A DNA stretch of 64,000 nucleotides from Sphingopyxis sp. GW247-27LB. GTDB taxonomy: Bacteria > Pseudomonadota > Alphaproteobacteria > Sphingomonadales > Sphingomonadaceae. Positions within the stretch are counted from its first letter, which is position 1, and every line of letters begins with the position of its first letter. Below the pieces are notes generated by a model that was not told the origin of the DNA, did not search any database, and worked only from the letters and a program-made list of their open reading frames with translations. This document shows, piece after piece, positions 35,252 to 43,182 of this stretch. The stretch covers positions 861,280 through 925,279 of the forward strand of contig NZ_NIWD01000008.1 of NCBI RefSeq assembly GCF_002277025.1, given 5' to 3'. The translations under genes were made by a program, and so were the position numbers.

Positions 35252-36136
35252 TCAGGCGCCGCCGGGGCCGACCGGGCGGTCGCCGACGATCGTGACGCGC
35301 TCCATATGGCGCGCCTCGCTATAGTCGGGGACGGCATAATGCTGGGTCGCGCGATTGTCCCAGAAGGCGATCGAGCCGGGCCGCCAGCTCCAGCGGACCT
35401 GGAATTCGGGGCGTTTCACCTGATTGAACAATAGCGCGAGCAGCGCGTCGCTCTCCGCCTCGGGCAGGCCGACGATGCGGCGCGTGAACACCGAATTGAC
35501 GTAGAGCACCTTTTCCCCCGTTTCGGGATGGATGCGGACGACCGGATGCTCGACGGGTGGGAAGGCTTTTTGCAGCGCGTCGCGCTTTTCCTCGGTGTCG
35601 AGGAATTGCAGGAAGGTGCGCGTGTCGTGGATCGCGGTCAGCCCGTCGATGCGCGCCTTCGTCTCCTCGTCGAGCGTATCATAGGCCGCGACCGCATTGG
35701 CGAAGACAGTGTCGCCGCCGAGCGACGGAGACACGCGCTGGAGCAGGATCGACGCCGCCGAGGGCTCGGCGCGGAAAGTGGTGTCGGCGTGCCAATTGCC
35801 GTCGCTGGTCCGGCGATAGCCGCCCGGCAGCCGCTCCTTCAGCTCGTCCGAAATCAGCGGAAGAATCTGCGGATAGTCGGGGAGCGAAAAGACCGGGTGC
35901 TCTTCGAGGTCGCCGAAGGCCGCGCCGAGCGCGATATGCTGTTCGCGCGTCAGATGCTGGTCGCGAAAGAAGATCACCCGATATTTGAGCAGGGCCGCGC
36001 GCAGCGCATCATAGGTCGGCCGGTCGAGCGGCTGCGCGAGATCGATACCCGTGATCAGCGCGCCGAGGCTCGGCTGCAGCGGGGTGATGTCGAAGAGAGC
36101 GGTGGAAGTGCGGTGGTCGAGCGTCTGGACGGTCAT
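35252..36136 (-). CDS. TauD/AtsK-family 2-oxoglutarate dioxygenase, copy 1
   Basis: A 294-residue Fe(II)/2-oxoglutarate dioxygenase. The metal ligands are HAD in NWHADTTF and the distal His in ATQHYAVPD, and the 2-oxoglutarate-binding Arg follows near RHMERVTI. The start at 36136 has an AAGGA site; upstream in-frame codons lie in the leader. TauD hydroxylates taurine to release sulfite, and AtsK does the same with alkyl sulfates. The sequence cannot separate these. It is the first gene of the importer operon and follows the structured RNA leader. Confidence 0.88.
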   Translation of the reverse strand: MTVQTLDHRTSTALFDITPLQPSLGALITGIDLAQPLDRPTYDALRAALLKYRVIFFRDQHLTREQHIALGAAFGDLEEHPVFSLPDYPQILPLISDELKERLPGGYRRTSDGNWHADTTFRAEPSAASILLQRVSPSLGGDTVFANAVAAYDTLDEETKARIDGLTAIHDTRTFLQFLDTEEKRDALQKAFPPVEHPVVRIHPETGEKVLYVNSVFTRRIVGLPEAESDALLALLFNQVKRPEFQVRWSWRPGSIAFWDNRATQHYAVPDYSEARHMERVTIVGDRPVGPGGA

Positions 36137-36291
36137 GGGAAATTCCTTGTGACGAAGCGGACGGGCGCCGGAACGGCGCGCGAACGGGCCGGCCATCGCG
36201 CGAAAAGGCGAGGCCGAAGAGGCGGCAGAATCCGCGGACGGGGCCGGGCGCGCGCTCGGGTTGGAGGTGGCGCGTCGCGGGCGGGTGCTTG

Positions 36292-36315
36292 CTATCGTGG
36301 CGGGGGGATGTGCAT
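36292..36315 (-). CDS. Tiny upstream ORF (MHIPPPR) in the sulfur leader, copy 1
   Basis: ATG plus six codons and a TAG. The AUG forms part of the 3' strand of the leader hairpin. A purine-rich GAGGUGAU lies about 6 nt upstream and would act as ribosome binding site, but it is paired in the hairpin. The second leader has an ORF of similar size in the same place, which argues for a role. The peptides themselves are not alike. Confidence 0.4.
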   Translation of the reverse strand: MHIPPPR

Positions 36316-36436
36316 CGTATCACCTCATCATCTGCTGAGGGGAACACGAAACCTGGCGCTGTCGCCTGAGCATCGCGCGCTTTAGCCGTTGGTGACGCGG
36401 AGCAAGCTGCTTCCCGATCAAAAGCCGCGGACCCGA
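36315..36436 (-). promoter_or_regulatory. Structured RNA leader (riboswitch-like), copy 1
   Basis: The minus-strand sequence matches the plus strand of 38904-39017 over 92 nt with 8 differences. Predicted by eye: hairpin AGCA-GCU-UGCU; arms CGCG (36396-36403 region) and CGCG around a conserved ACCAACGGCUAAAG loop; hairpin GGCG-ACAG-CGCC; an enclosing GGGAA/UUCCC stem (36411-36415 with 36340-36344); and a terminal hairpin (UCGUGU/AUACGA and CCUCA/UGAGG, 36315-36349) that shares bases with the enclosing stem. Mutually exclusive stems are the usual layout of a riboswitch. It precedes the TauD-ABC operon. Confidence 0.7.
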
Positions 36437-36478
36437 AAGAATCGCCAGCCGGCCCGGGTCGGTTCCGGCTGCAATCTC

Positions 36479-36507
36479 AATTTGATCGGTAGACATATTG
36501 CCGTCAA
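36479..36507 (-). promoter_or_regulatory. Sigma-70-like promoter of the TauD-ABC operon
   Basis: On the minus strand: TTGACG (36502-36507), 17-nt spacer, CAAATT (36479-36484). The -10 is weak. The same TTGACG and spacing occur in the promoter of the second leader copy. Transcription would begin about 40 nt before the structured RNA. Confidence 0.45.
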
Positions 36508-36625
36508 GCATAGATTCGCTTTACACTCGCAAAGCGTCGCAATGCTCGCCCGCCTCGTCGCCGGAGGGGACCGGCGCGGCAAGGCGCATGGCAAGAGCCG
36601 CGGTGCGGCACGAAGGAGATGGACG

Positions 36626-37972
36626 TTGCGCGGCTGGATATTCTTCCACCGGGATCTCGACCCGGCCTTGCCCGAGGTTCCTGAGATCCTGCGCTTCAAG
36701 GAGGCCGCCGCGGCGCGCGGCATCGCGTTGCAGGTGCTGAAGCCGCATGATTTCGATATCGTCGCGGCACCGCATGACGACTGGTCGGTGCATTATGAGG
36801 GGCGCTCGCTCAAGCGGCCCGATTTCATCCTGTGCCGGACGGGCGCCGAAACCGATTATTTCACGCTGGCGGTGCTGCGCCATTTCGAGCGGCGCGGAGT
36901 GCGGCTGATCAACGGGTCGGAGACGATCGACCTCGTCGCCGACAAGCTGCACACGATGCAGCGGCTCGCGCGGGCGGGGCTTGCCATCCCGGCGACGATG
37001 CTCGGCAAATTCCCGATCGACGCCGACGTCATCGAGCAGGAGCTGGGCTTTCCCGTCATCGTAAAGACGCTTCGCGGCACGCGCGGGACGGGGGTGCTGA
37101 AATGCGAGGATCGCAACCAGTTCGCCGATCTCGCCGGGCTGCTCGCCAGCGCCGAGGCGAAGGCCGATTTCCTGTTCCAGCATTATGTGCGGTCGAGCCA
37201 CGGCCGCGACGTGCGCGTGCTCGTCATCGGCGGGCGCGTGATCGCGGCGATGGAGCGCCGCGCGCCGCCGGGGCATTTCAAGTCCAACGTTTCGCTCGGC
37301 GGCGTCGGCGTTGCGCATACGCCGACGGGCGAGATGGCCGAGCTCGCCGTGCGGGCGGCCGATGCCCTTGGGCTCGAGGTCGCGGGGATCGACATATTGT
37401 TCGACGAGGAAGGCTATCGCATCTGCGAGGCCAATTCGGCACCGGGCTTCCAGGGGCTGGAGCGCGCCTGCGGGATCGACGTGCCGGGCGCGGTCTTCGA
37501 CTGGATCGAGGCGAGCCACGCGATGCAGGCGCGCCCGATCAAGGCGGTCACGGGCGAGGCGCTGATCGACCTCGTCTTCGGTGGCCGGCTGCGCCTGCGC
37601 GCAATCAGCGACCGGCTCGACGATCGGCACCTGTTCGCGCGCGCCGCCGGGGTGCGGCTGATCGGTGCGGGGGCGGCATCGCTTGTCACCTCGCTCGTGC
37701 CGTCGAGCCGGATCGAGAAGCACAGCCTCGTCGCGAGCCGCCTCGAGCATCTGCGCGCCGACGCGCGCGGCGTGCCGCTGGCGCCCGGCAACGCGATCGA
37801 ACAGGAACAGGTGCTGCTCACCCTGCTCGCGGTCTCGATCTGGGCCGCGATCCTGCCGTGGCTGGCGGGCGCCGGGTCGCTGGTCGCCGGGGCGCTGTCG
37901 CTGCTCACCCTCTCTTTCCCGGCCGTCTTCCTGCTCACGCGCGGGCGAGGGCGGCGGGAGCCGGCGCGATGA
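36626..37972 (+). CDS. RimK-type ATP-grasp ligase with C-terminal membrane segment
   Basis: Starting at TTG 36626, seven nt after AGGAG; the product is 448 residues beginning MRGWIFFHRDLDPALP. ATP-grasp signatures of the RimK/GshB type are VIVKTLRGTRGTGVL, RDVRVLVIGGRVIAAMER and GIDILFDEEGYRICEANSAPG (metal-binding Asn). Such enzymes join a carboxylate to an amine using ATP, for example glutamyl or gamma-peptide ligation. The last 60 residues carry two hydrophobic stretches, so it is likely anchored in the membrane. It is translationally coupled to a TauE/SafE permease and lies between two sulfur operons. Product unknown. Confidence 0.72.
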   Translation: MRGWIFFHRDLDPALPEVPEILRFKEAAAARGIALQVLKPHDFDIVAAPHDDWSVHYEGRSLKRPDFILCRTGAETDYFTLAVLRHFERRGVRLINGSETIDLVADKLHTMQRLARAGLAIPATMLGKFPIDADVIEQELGFPVIVKTLRGTRGTGVLKCEDRNQFADLAGLLASAEAKADFLFQHYVRSSHGRDVRVLVIGGRVIAAMERRAPPGHFKSNVSLGGVGVAHTPTGEMAELAVRAADALGLEVAGIDILFDEEGYRICEANSAPGFQGLERACGIDVPGAVFDWIEASHAMQARPIKAVTGEALIDLVFGGRLRLRAISDRLDDRHLFARAAGVRLIGAGAASLVTSLVPSSRIEKHSLVASRLEHLRADARGVPLAPGNAIEQEQVLLTLLAVSIWAAILPWLAGAGSLVAGALSLLTLSFPAVFLLTRGRGRREPAR

Positions 37973-38760
37973 TTCCCGGGACCGAATTGTCCTTTGCGGC
38001 GCTGCTTCCCTTCATCCTCATCGGCTTCACCGCGCAGCTTATCGACAGCGCGCTCGGCATGGCCTTCGGCGTCGTCGGCGCGGCGCTGCTGCTCGCGCTC
38101 GGCATGCCGCCGGCGTCGGCGTCGGCCGCGATCCATGCGGCGGAGAGCTTTACCAGCGGCGTGTCGGGGCTCAGTCACGCGCTGCAGAGGAACGTCGACT
38201 GGCGGCTGTTCCGCCGCCTCGTCGTCCCCGGCATCATCGGCGGACTGATCGGCGCTTTCATCCTCGTCCATCTCGACATCGGTATCGCGCGGCCCGTGGT
38301 GCTGACCTATCTGGGGGCGGTCGGCGTCTATCTGATGTGGCGCGGCGCGCGGCGGCCGCAGACCTATCGCGATCTCAAACTCGTCGGCGGTCTCGGCTTC
38401 GTGGGCGGCGTTCTCGACGGGTCGGGCGGGGGCGGCTGGGGGCCGGTGGTCACCGCGAACCTGCTCGCGCAGGGCGGCGAGCCGCGGCGGGTGATCGGCA
38501 CGGCCAATGCGTCCGAATTCTTCGTGACGGTCACCATCGCCGCCAGCTTCATCGGAACGCTGGGCTGGCAGAGTTTCGGCGTCATGGCGATCGGGCTGCT
38601 GATCGGCGGCGTCCTGGGAGCGCCGGTGGGGGCCTGGCTCGTGCGCCGGCTGCGCGCAGAGCTGATCGTTACCGCGGCGGGCGCGCTTCTCCTGCTGGCG
38701 AGCGGCTATGGATTCCTGGCGCTGATGTTCGAGCCGGTGCCCGCTTTCCCGCGATTTTGA
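37969..38760 (+). CDS. TauE/SafE family sulfite/sulfonate permease
   Basis: A 263-residue protein with about eight membrane segments in two similar halves. The first begins LPFILIGFTAQLIDSALGM and the second GGLGFVGGVLDGSGGGGWGP, which is the family repeat. The ATG overlaps the stop of the ATP-grasp gene (ATGA). Known members export sulfite or sulfoacetate. Since TauD-type enzymes release sulfite, export of excess sulfite is a sensible role here. Confidence 0.82.
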   Translation: MIPGTELSFAALLPFILIGFTAQLIDSALGMAFGVVGAALLLALGMPPASASAAIHAAESFTSGVSGLSHALQRNVDWRLFRRLVVPGIIGGLIGAFILVHLDIGIARPVVLTYLGAVGVYLMWRGARRPQTYRDLKLVGGLGFVGGVLDGSGGGGWGPVVTANLLAQGGEPRRVIGTANASEFFVTVTIAASFIGTLGWQSFGVMAIGLLIGGVLGAPVGAWLVRRLRAELIVTAAGALLLLASGYGFLALMFEPVPAFPRF

Positions 38761-38824
38761 CGCGCCGCAAGCATCGACTGGCCGCCTGAAAGATTTTCTT
38801 CGTCGCAAAAGCGGGCGATGAATG

Positions 38825-38853
38825 TTGACGAATCCAAAATCAATCTTTTAAGT
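38825..38853 (+). promoter_or_regulatory. Sigma-70-like promoter ahead of the second RNA leader
   Basis: TTGACG (38825-38830), 17-nt spacer, TTAAGT (38848-38853), in the only AT-rich patch of this intergenic region. A transcript would start near 38860, about 45 nt before the structured RNA. Confidence 0.55.
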
Positions 38854-38903
38854 TGAGTTTGTTGTTCGGACCTGGTCGAGACGGGCAACGGCTCTCCCCA
38901 TCG

Positions 38904-39017
38904 ACCCGCGGCTTTTGACCGGGAAGCAGCTTGCTCCGCGTTACCAACGGCTAAAGCGCGTGATGCTCGGGCGACAGCGCCAGGCATTGCGTTCCCCCAG
39001 AAGGGGTATTGCGATGC
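38904..39017 (+). promoter_or_regulatory. Structured RNA leader (riboswitch-like), copy 2
   Basis: Plus-strand copy of the element at 36315-36436. The enclosing stem is GGGAA (38921-38925) with UUCCC (38992-38996). The terminal hairpin is GCAUUGCG (38984-38991) with UGCGAUGC (39010-39017), plus CCCC/GGGG inside. Compared with copy 1 the hairpin sequence differs but pairing is kept, that is, compensatory change. Bases UUCCCC are needed by both the enclosing stem and the hairpin, so they are alternatives. The hairpin hides AAGGGG and an AUG. It precedes the TonB receptor-TauD2 operon. Confidence 0.72.
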
Positions 39018-39040
39018 GTATGTGTAGCAGCAGTTCATAG
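39014..39040 (+). CDS. Tiny upstream ORF (MRMCSSSS) in the sulfur leader, copy 2
   Basis: ATG plus seven codons and TAG. AAGGGG at 39001-39006 would be its ribosome binding site and is paired in the leader hairpin, as is the AUG. The peptide has one Cys followed by four Ser, which would fit translation-dependent sensing of Cys or Ser supply. That reading is inference. Confidence 0.45.
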   Translation: MRMCSSSS

Positions 39041-39373
39041 ACGATCGCCGATGATATCGCGCGCCGGGTAGCGGATCGACCGCATCCGGGCGCCCATCGT
39101 CGGCCCATCCTTTCATCCCGGCCGCGCCTCCCTTTCGCTTGGGCGCCTGCGGCCATGCGTCCGGCGTGCTCCGCGCGCCGGCGGCAGGTGAATCATGCCT
39201 TTGCTGACCCAATCCGACCTGTCGGATCTGGCTCGCTATCCCGCGTCCCTGCGCAGCGCCGCCCGTGCGCTGTGGGGTGCCGGGCTGGCGCACGGCCGAT
39301 CCGGCCCGGCGCACCGCGCCCGTTTCCATCCACCCAAACAGGGGGCGGGATCGCCGCCCGGGGACCATGACTT

Positions 39374-41818
39374 ATGACGAAATATTCTCCCGCTTTCCGT
39401 TTCAAGCTCCTGCTGGGCGCCGCCGTCCTGTTGCCGTCGGCGCCCGCGTGGGCGACCGAAGTCGCGGCCGCCGCCGAAACCCGTACCGGCGACGCCGCGG
39501 CTTCGGAAGCGGCTGCGGCCGACAGCGCCGCGACCGAGGCGGCGGTCGAGGCCGACTATGCCGACACGATCATCGTATCGGCGCGGCGCCGCGATGAAAG
39601 CGCCCAGGACGTTCCCATCGCGCTGTCGGTCGTCGGGGCCGACACGCTCGAGGCGACGGGCAATTACACGCTGTCGCAGGTGCAGCAACTCGTGCCGAGC
39701 CTGCAGGTGTTCAGCTTCAACCCGCGCAACACCAACATCAACATCCGCGGTCTCGGCAGCAATGTCGCGCTGACCAACGACGGGCTGGAGAATGGCGTCG
39801 GCTTCTATATCGACAATGTTTATTACGGCCGCCTCGGCCAGTCGCAGTTCGACCTTGTCGACCTGCAGCAGATCGAGGTGCTGCGCGGGCCGCAGGGTAC
39901 GCTGTTCGGCAAGAACACGACTTCGGGCGCGATCAACATCAGCTCGCGAAAGCCGAGCTTCGATCCCGAATTCTCGGGCGAGGCGAGCGTCGGCGACTAT
40001 GGCTATTATCAGTTGCGCGGCTCGGCCTCGGGGCCGCTCGTCGACGATCTGCTCGCGGTGCGGCTTTCGGGTTCGGTGACCGAACGGCGCGGATTCCTTT
40101 ACAATGTCACGCAGAACGCGCGCGCGCAGGGTTATTCGAACTGGAGCGTGCGCGGACAGTTGCTCTTCACGCCCTCCGCGGACCTCGAGGTGCGGATCAT
40201 CGGCGACTTCGCGCGTCAGAAGCAGAACCACGTCCTCAACGTCTTCGCCAATTATTACGACACTTACGTCGATGGCACCCCCATCCCGAACAATTTCGCC
40301 GAGCGCGTCGCGCGCTATCCGGGCTATGCCTTCCCGACCATCGACCCCTTCGCGCGGCGCGGCGAGGCCGATAGCCATTATCAGTCGAACATGGACGGCT
40401 ATGGCGTGTCGGGACAGGTCGACTGGGACGTCGGGCCGGCGAAGCTGACCTCGATCACCGCCTATCGCTGGTGGAACTGGAATCCCGCGAACGACGGCGA
40501 TTCCACATCGCTGCCGGTCGTCACGCTCGCGCAATTCTCGAACCGCCAGCGCCAGTTCAGCCAGGAATTCCGGCTGGCCTCAGATACCGACGGCCCGATC
40601 GATTATGTCGTCGGCGCCTATTATTTCTGGCAGATCATCCGCGGTTCGGGTCGCACGGGCTACGGCAGCGCGGCGCCCGCCTGGTTCCTGCCGACGGTGC
40701 CCGCCAATGTCGCCGCGCTGGCGCTCGACGGCTTCGAGGTCAATCCGCGGTCGGACCCCCAGACCAGAAGCCTAGCCTTCTTCGGCCAGGCCGACTGGAA
40801 GATCGGCGATCGCCTCACCCTGACCGCGGGCCTCCGCTTCACCCACGAGAAGAAGAAGGGGTCGTTCAGCCAGGTCTGGGTGGCCGGGGCCGATCCTGCG
40901 ACGCTGCCCGACGCGCTGGCCGCCGCCGTCATCAACATCCGCAATCTGTTCAGCCCCGAAACCAGCTATTCGACCGGCTTCAGCGACGACAGCCTGTCGG
41001 GCCTCGCGACGCTGTCGTGGCAGGCGAGCGACGATCTGCTCGTCTATGCAAGCTACGCGCGCGGCAACAAGTCGGGCGGCCTCAACCTGACCAACCTGCC
41101 CACCGGGGTCGACCCCGACGTCGCGCCCGAGACGGTCGACAATTACGAAATCGGCATCAAGTCGCAATGGCTCGACAGGGCGGTGACGCTGAACGCCGCC
41201 GCCTATTGGACCGAGATCACCGACTATCAGACCGCGATCTTCGAGCAGGTGTCGGAGATCAACTATCGCCAGTATATCGCCAACATCCCCGGCGCGCGAT
41301 CGCGCGGCATCGAGGTCGACCTGTCGGCGGCGCCGACCGACCGGCTGAGCTTCTACGGTTCGCTGGCCTATACCGACACCACCTATCTCAGCTATCCCGA
41401 AGCCCCGCAGGCGCCCGAGCGGGCGAACGAGGGCGGCAATCAGGACCTGACCGGCAAGCGCCTGCCCGGCGTGCCGAAATTCACCTGGACGGTCGGCGGC
41501 GACGCTTCCGCGCCGCTGGGCGCGCTCGGCGGGCGCGAACTGTCGCTCTATGCCCACGCCGACTATTCGCATCGCTCGTCGTTCAACACCTCGTCGAGCA
41601 ACAGCATCTACGCCGAAGTGCCCGGCTACGGCATCGCCAACGCGCGCATCGGCCTGCGCACCGAGGACGGCCTGCTCGACCTGTCGGTCTGGGCGCGCAA
41701 CCTGTTCGACAAGGATTATTTCCAGACGCTCGGCGCGATGCCCGGCGCGACCGGCATCGTCACCGCGCTAATCGGCGAGCCGCGCACTGTCGGCCTGACA
41801 CTGCGGACGAAGCTCTGA
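39374..41818 (+). CDS. TonB-dependent outer-membrane receptor (organosulfur operon)
   Basis: An 814-residue receptor. Signal peptide MTKYSPAFRFKLLLGAAVLLPSAPAWA is followed by an Ala/Glu-rich linker, TonB box-like DTIIVSARRRDESAQDVP, and a plug with IEVLRGPQGTLFGKNTTSGA. The barrel ends in TVGLTLRTKL. It lies downstream of the structured RNA and 91 bp before a TauD-family gene. It probably imports a sulfonate, sulfate ester or larger sulfur-containing ligand too big for porins. Confidence 0.9.
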   Translation: MTKYSPAFRFKLLLGAAVLLPSAPAWATEVAAAAETRTGDAAASEAAAADSAATEAAVEADYADTIIVSARRRDESAQDVPIALSVVGADTLEATGNYTLSQVQQLVPSLQVFSFNPRNTNINIRGLGSNVALTNDGLENGVGFYIDNVYYGRLGQSQFDLVDLQQIEVLRGPQGTLFGKNTTSGAINISSRKPSFDPEFSGEASVGDYGYYQLRGSASGPLVDDLLAVRLSGSVTERRGFLYNVTQNARAQGYSNWSVRGQLLFTPSADLEVRIIGDFARQKQNHVLNVFANYYDTYVDGTPIPNNFAERVARYPGYAFPTIDPFARRGEADSHYQSNMDGYGVSGQVDWDVGPAKLTSITAYRWWNWNPANDGDSTSLPVVTLAQFSNRQRQFSQEFRLASDTDGPIDYVVGAYYFWQIIRGSGRTGYGSAAPAWFLPTVPANVAALALDGFEVNPRSDPQTRSLAFFGQADWKIGDRLTLTAGLRFTHEKKKGSFSQVWVAGADPATLPDALAAAVINIRNLFSPETSYSTGFSDDSLSGLATLSWQASDDLLVYASYARGNKSGGLNLTNLPTGVDPDVAPETVDNYEIGIKSQWLDRAVTLNAAAYWTEITDYQTAIFEQVSEINYRQYIANIPGARSRGIEVDLSAAPTDRLSFYGSLAYTDTTYLSYPEAPQAPERANEGGNQDLTGKRLPGVPKFTWTVGGDASAPLGALGGRELSLYAHADYSHRSSFNTSSSNSIYAEVPGYGIANARIGLRTEDGLLDLSVWARNLFDKDYFQTLGAMPGATGIVTALIGEPRTVGLTLRTKL

Positions 41819-41909
41819 TGCGCGCCCGCATCCTTTCGCGCCAAGCGCCCCGCCATTCGCCGCTCGTGCGTCGAATAACCCCCGCCGTCGCAACTTCAGG
41901 AGATCGATC

Positions 41910-42863
41910 ATGACGGACCTTCACACCAGCTATGCCAATGCCCGCGACAAGACTATCCCGCTCGACGTCACGCCCGTGACGGGCACGATCGGCGCCATCG
42001 TGAACGGCGTCCAGCTCTCGGGCGACCTGCCCGCGGCAACGGTGCAGGCGATCCAGGCCGCGCTCGTGCGCCACAAGGTGCTCTTCTTCCGCGATCAGCA
42101 GCATCTGACCGACCGGGAGCATGAGGATTTCGCCGCGCTGCTCGGCGATCCGGTCGCGCACCCGACGGTGCCGGTCGCCGAAGGCTCGCGCTATCTGCTC
42201 GAGCTCGACAGCAAGGAAGGCTATGCCGCGTCGAGCTGGCACACCGACGTGACCTTTGTCGATGCCTATCCCAAGGCGTCGATCCTGCGCGCGCTCACCA
42301 TTCCCGAAGCGGGCGGCGATACGCAATGGGCGAACGGCGAGACCGCCTATGAAGGGCTGCCCGAGGTGCTGCGCCAGCTCGTGAACACGCTCTGGGCAAC
42401 CCACACCAACCTCTATGACTATGCGTCGATCCTCCAGTCGGCGCCCGATGGCGAAAGCGCGGCAAAGCGGATCAAGGAGCATCAGGGCGTCTTCGCCTCG
42501 ACGGTCTATGAAACCGAGCACCCGGTGGTGCGCGTCCATCCGGTCAGCGGCCAGCGCAGCCTGCTGCTCGGCCATTTCGTCAAGCAGTTCGTCGGACTGA
42601 ATGCCACCGACAGCGCGCGGCTGTTCCAGACGCTGCAGGAGCATATCACCAAGCCCGAGAATGTCGTGCGCTGGCGCTGGCGCGCGGGCGACGTCGCCAT
42701 CTGGGACAATCAGGCGACCCAGCACCGCGCGACCGCCGACTTCGGGCTGCAGCGCCGCACGCTGCGCCGCGCGACGATCGCCGGTGAAGTGCCGGTCGCG
42801 ATCGACGGCCGCCGGAGCCGCACGGTGCGCAAGGACAAGGCGGTTCAATACGAGCCGGCCTGA
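41910..42863 (+). CDS. TauD/TfdA-family 2-oxoglutarate dioxygenase, copy 2
   Basis: A 317-residue Fe(II)/2-oxoglutarate dioxygenase. Metal ligands are HTD in SWHTDVTF and the His in ATQHRATADF. The 2-oxoglutarate Arg is in RRTLRRATIAG. The ATG follows AGGAGATC. It is diverged from copy 1, so a different substrate is likely. It shares an operon with the TonB receptor, which suggests that the imported ligand is desulfonated or desulfated by it. Confidence 0.85.
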   Translation: MTDLHTSYANARDKTIPLDVTPVTGTIGAIVNGVQLSGDLPAATVQAIQAALVRHKVLFFRDQQHLTDREHEDFAALLGDPVAHPTVPVAEGSRYLLELDSKEGYAASSWHTDVTFVDAYPKASILRALTIPEAGGDTQWANGETAYEGLPEVLRQLVNTLWATHTNLYDYASILQSAPDGESAAKRIKEHQGVFASTVYETEHPVVRVHPVSGQRSLLLGHFVKQFVGLNATDSARLFQTLQEHITKPENVVRWRWRAGDVAIWDNQATQHRATADFGLQRRTLRRATIAGEVPVAIDGRRSRTVRKDKAVQYEPA

Positions 42864-43020
42864 CAGGCGACAGGCCGGCGCCGCTCTCCTCTCCCTCCTG
42901 TGACCGCGCCGGTCCAGACTGCGGCGCGCCCGGGTTCCATTCGCCCGCGGCGCGCCGGCCCTTCCGACGCTCATTGTCGGCGGAGGTGTCGCCGGATGGC
43001 TTTTTCCGGCCCTACCTTCT

Positions 43021-43130
43021 CCCCTCCCTTTTAGGGAGAGGCTGGGGGTGGGTAGCCGCCGAAGGCGGCGTTCTTTCGTGGGCTCGTCCGCTCGCGCACC
43101 CACCCCTAACCCCTCCCTAAAAGGGAGGGG
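43021..43130. repeat. C-rich palindromic repeat, variant A
   Basis: Arms 43021-43053 and 43098-43130 are inverted copies (CCCCTCCCTTTTAGGGAG type ends), and an inner GCCGCCGAAGGCGGC hairpin lies at 43055-43069. It is related in plan to the repeats at 49981, 51027 and 52429. It fills most of the 319-bp gap between the convergent dioxygenase and ispG genes. It could fold into a strong hairpin on either strand. Confidence 0.75.
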
Positions 43131-43182
43131 AATGGCTCAAATCCACCCCGAAGCAGACGTACGGCAATAAACGATATATTCG

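Larger units (their letters stand above)
36137..36625. other. 489-bp gene-free region with divergent leaders
   Basis: It contains, on the minus strand, a sigma-70-like promoter (36479-36507), the structured RNA leader (36315-36436) and a tiny upstream ORF (36292-36315), and then 155 nt of leader before the dioxygenase start. The plus-strand side is the promoter area of the ATP-grasp gene; its promoter was not identified. Confidence 0.6.
38761..39373. other. 613-bp gene-free leader of the TonB receptor
   Basis: It holds a promoter (38825-38853), the second structured RNA leader (38904-39017) and a tiny ORF (39014-39040), then about 330 nt of GC-rich leader before the receptor ATG. I see no further gene in that last part. 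Its low-complexity GC-rich runs could contain Rho-sensitive sequence. Confidence 0.6.

Noticed and set aside
36315-36436. The conserved sulfur leader as a SAM-I or T-box RNA
   Set aside because: Neither the conserved SAM-I core nor a T-box sequence and specifier loop can be found. The match is only between the two copies.
36315-39017. The two leaders as arms of a transposon
   Set aside because: They are in inverted orientation 2.6 kb apart, but each has its own promoter and its own downstream gene of related function, no transposase lies between them, and differences are concentrated as compensatory changes.
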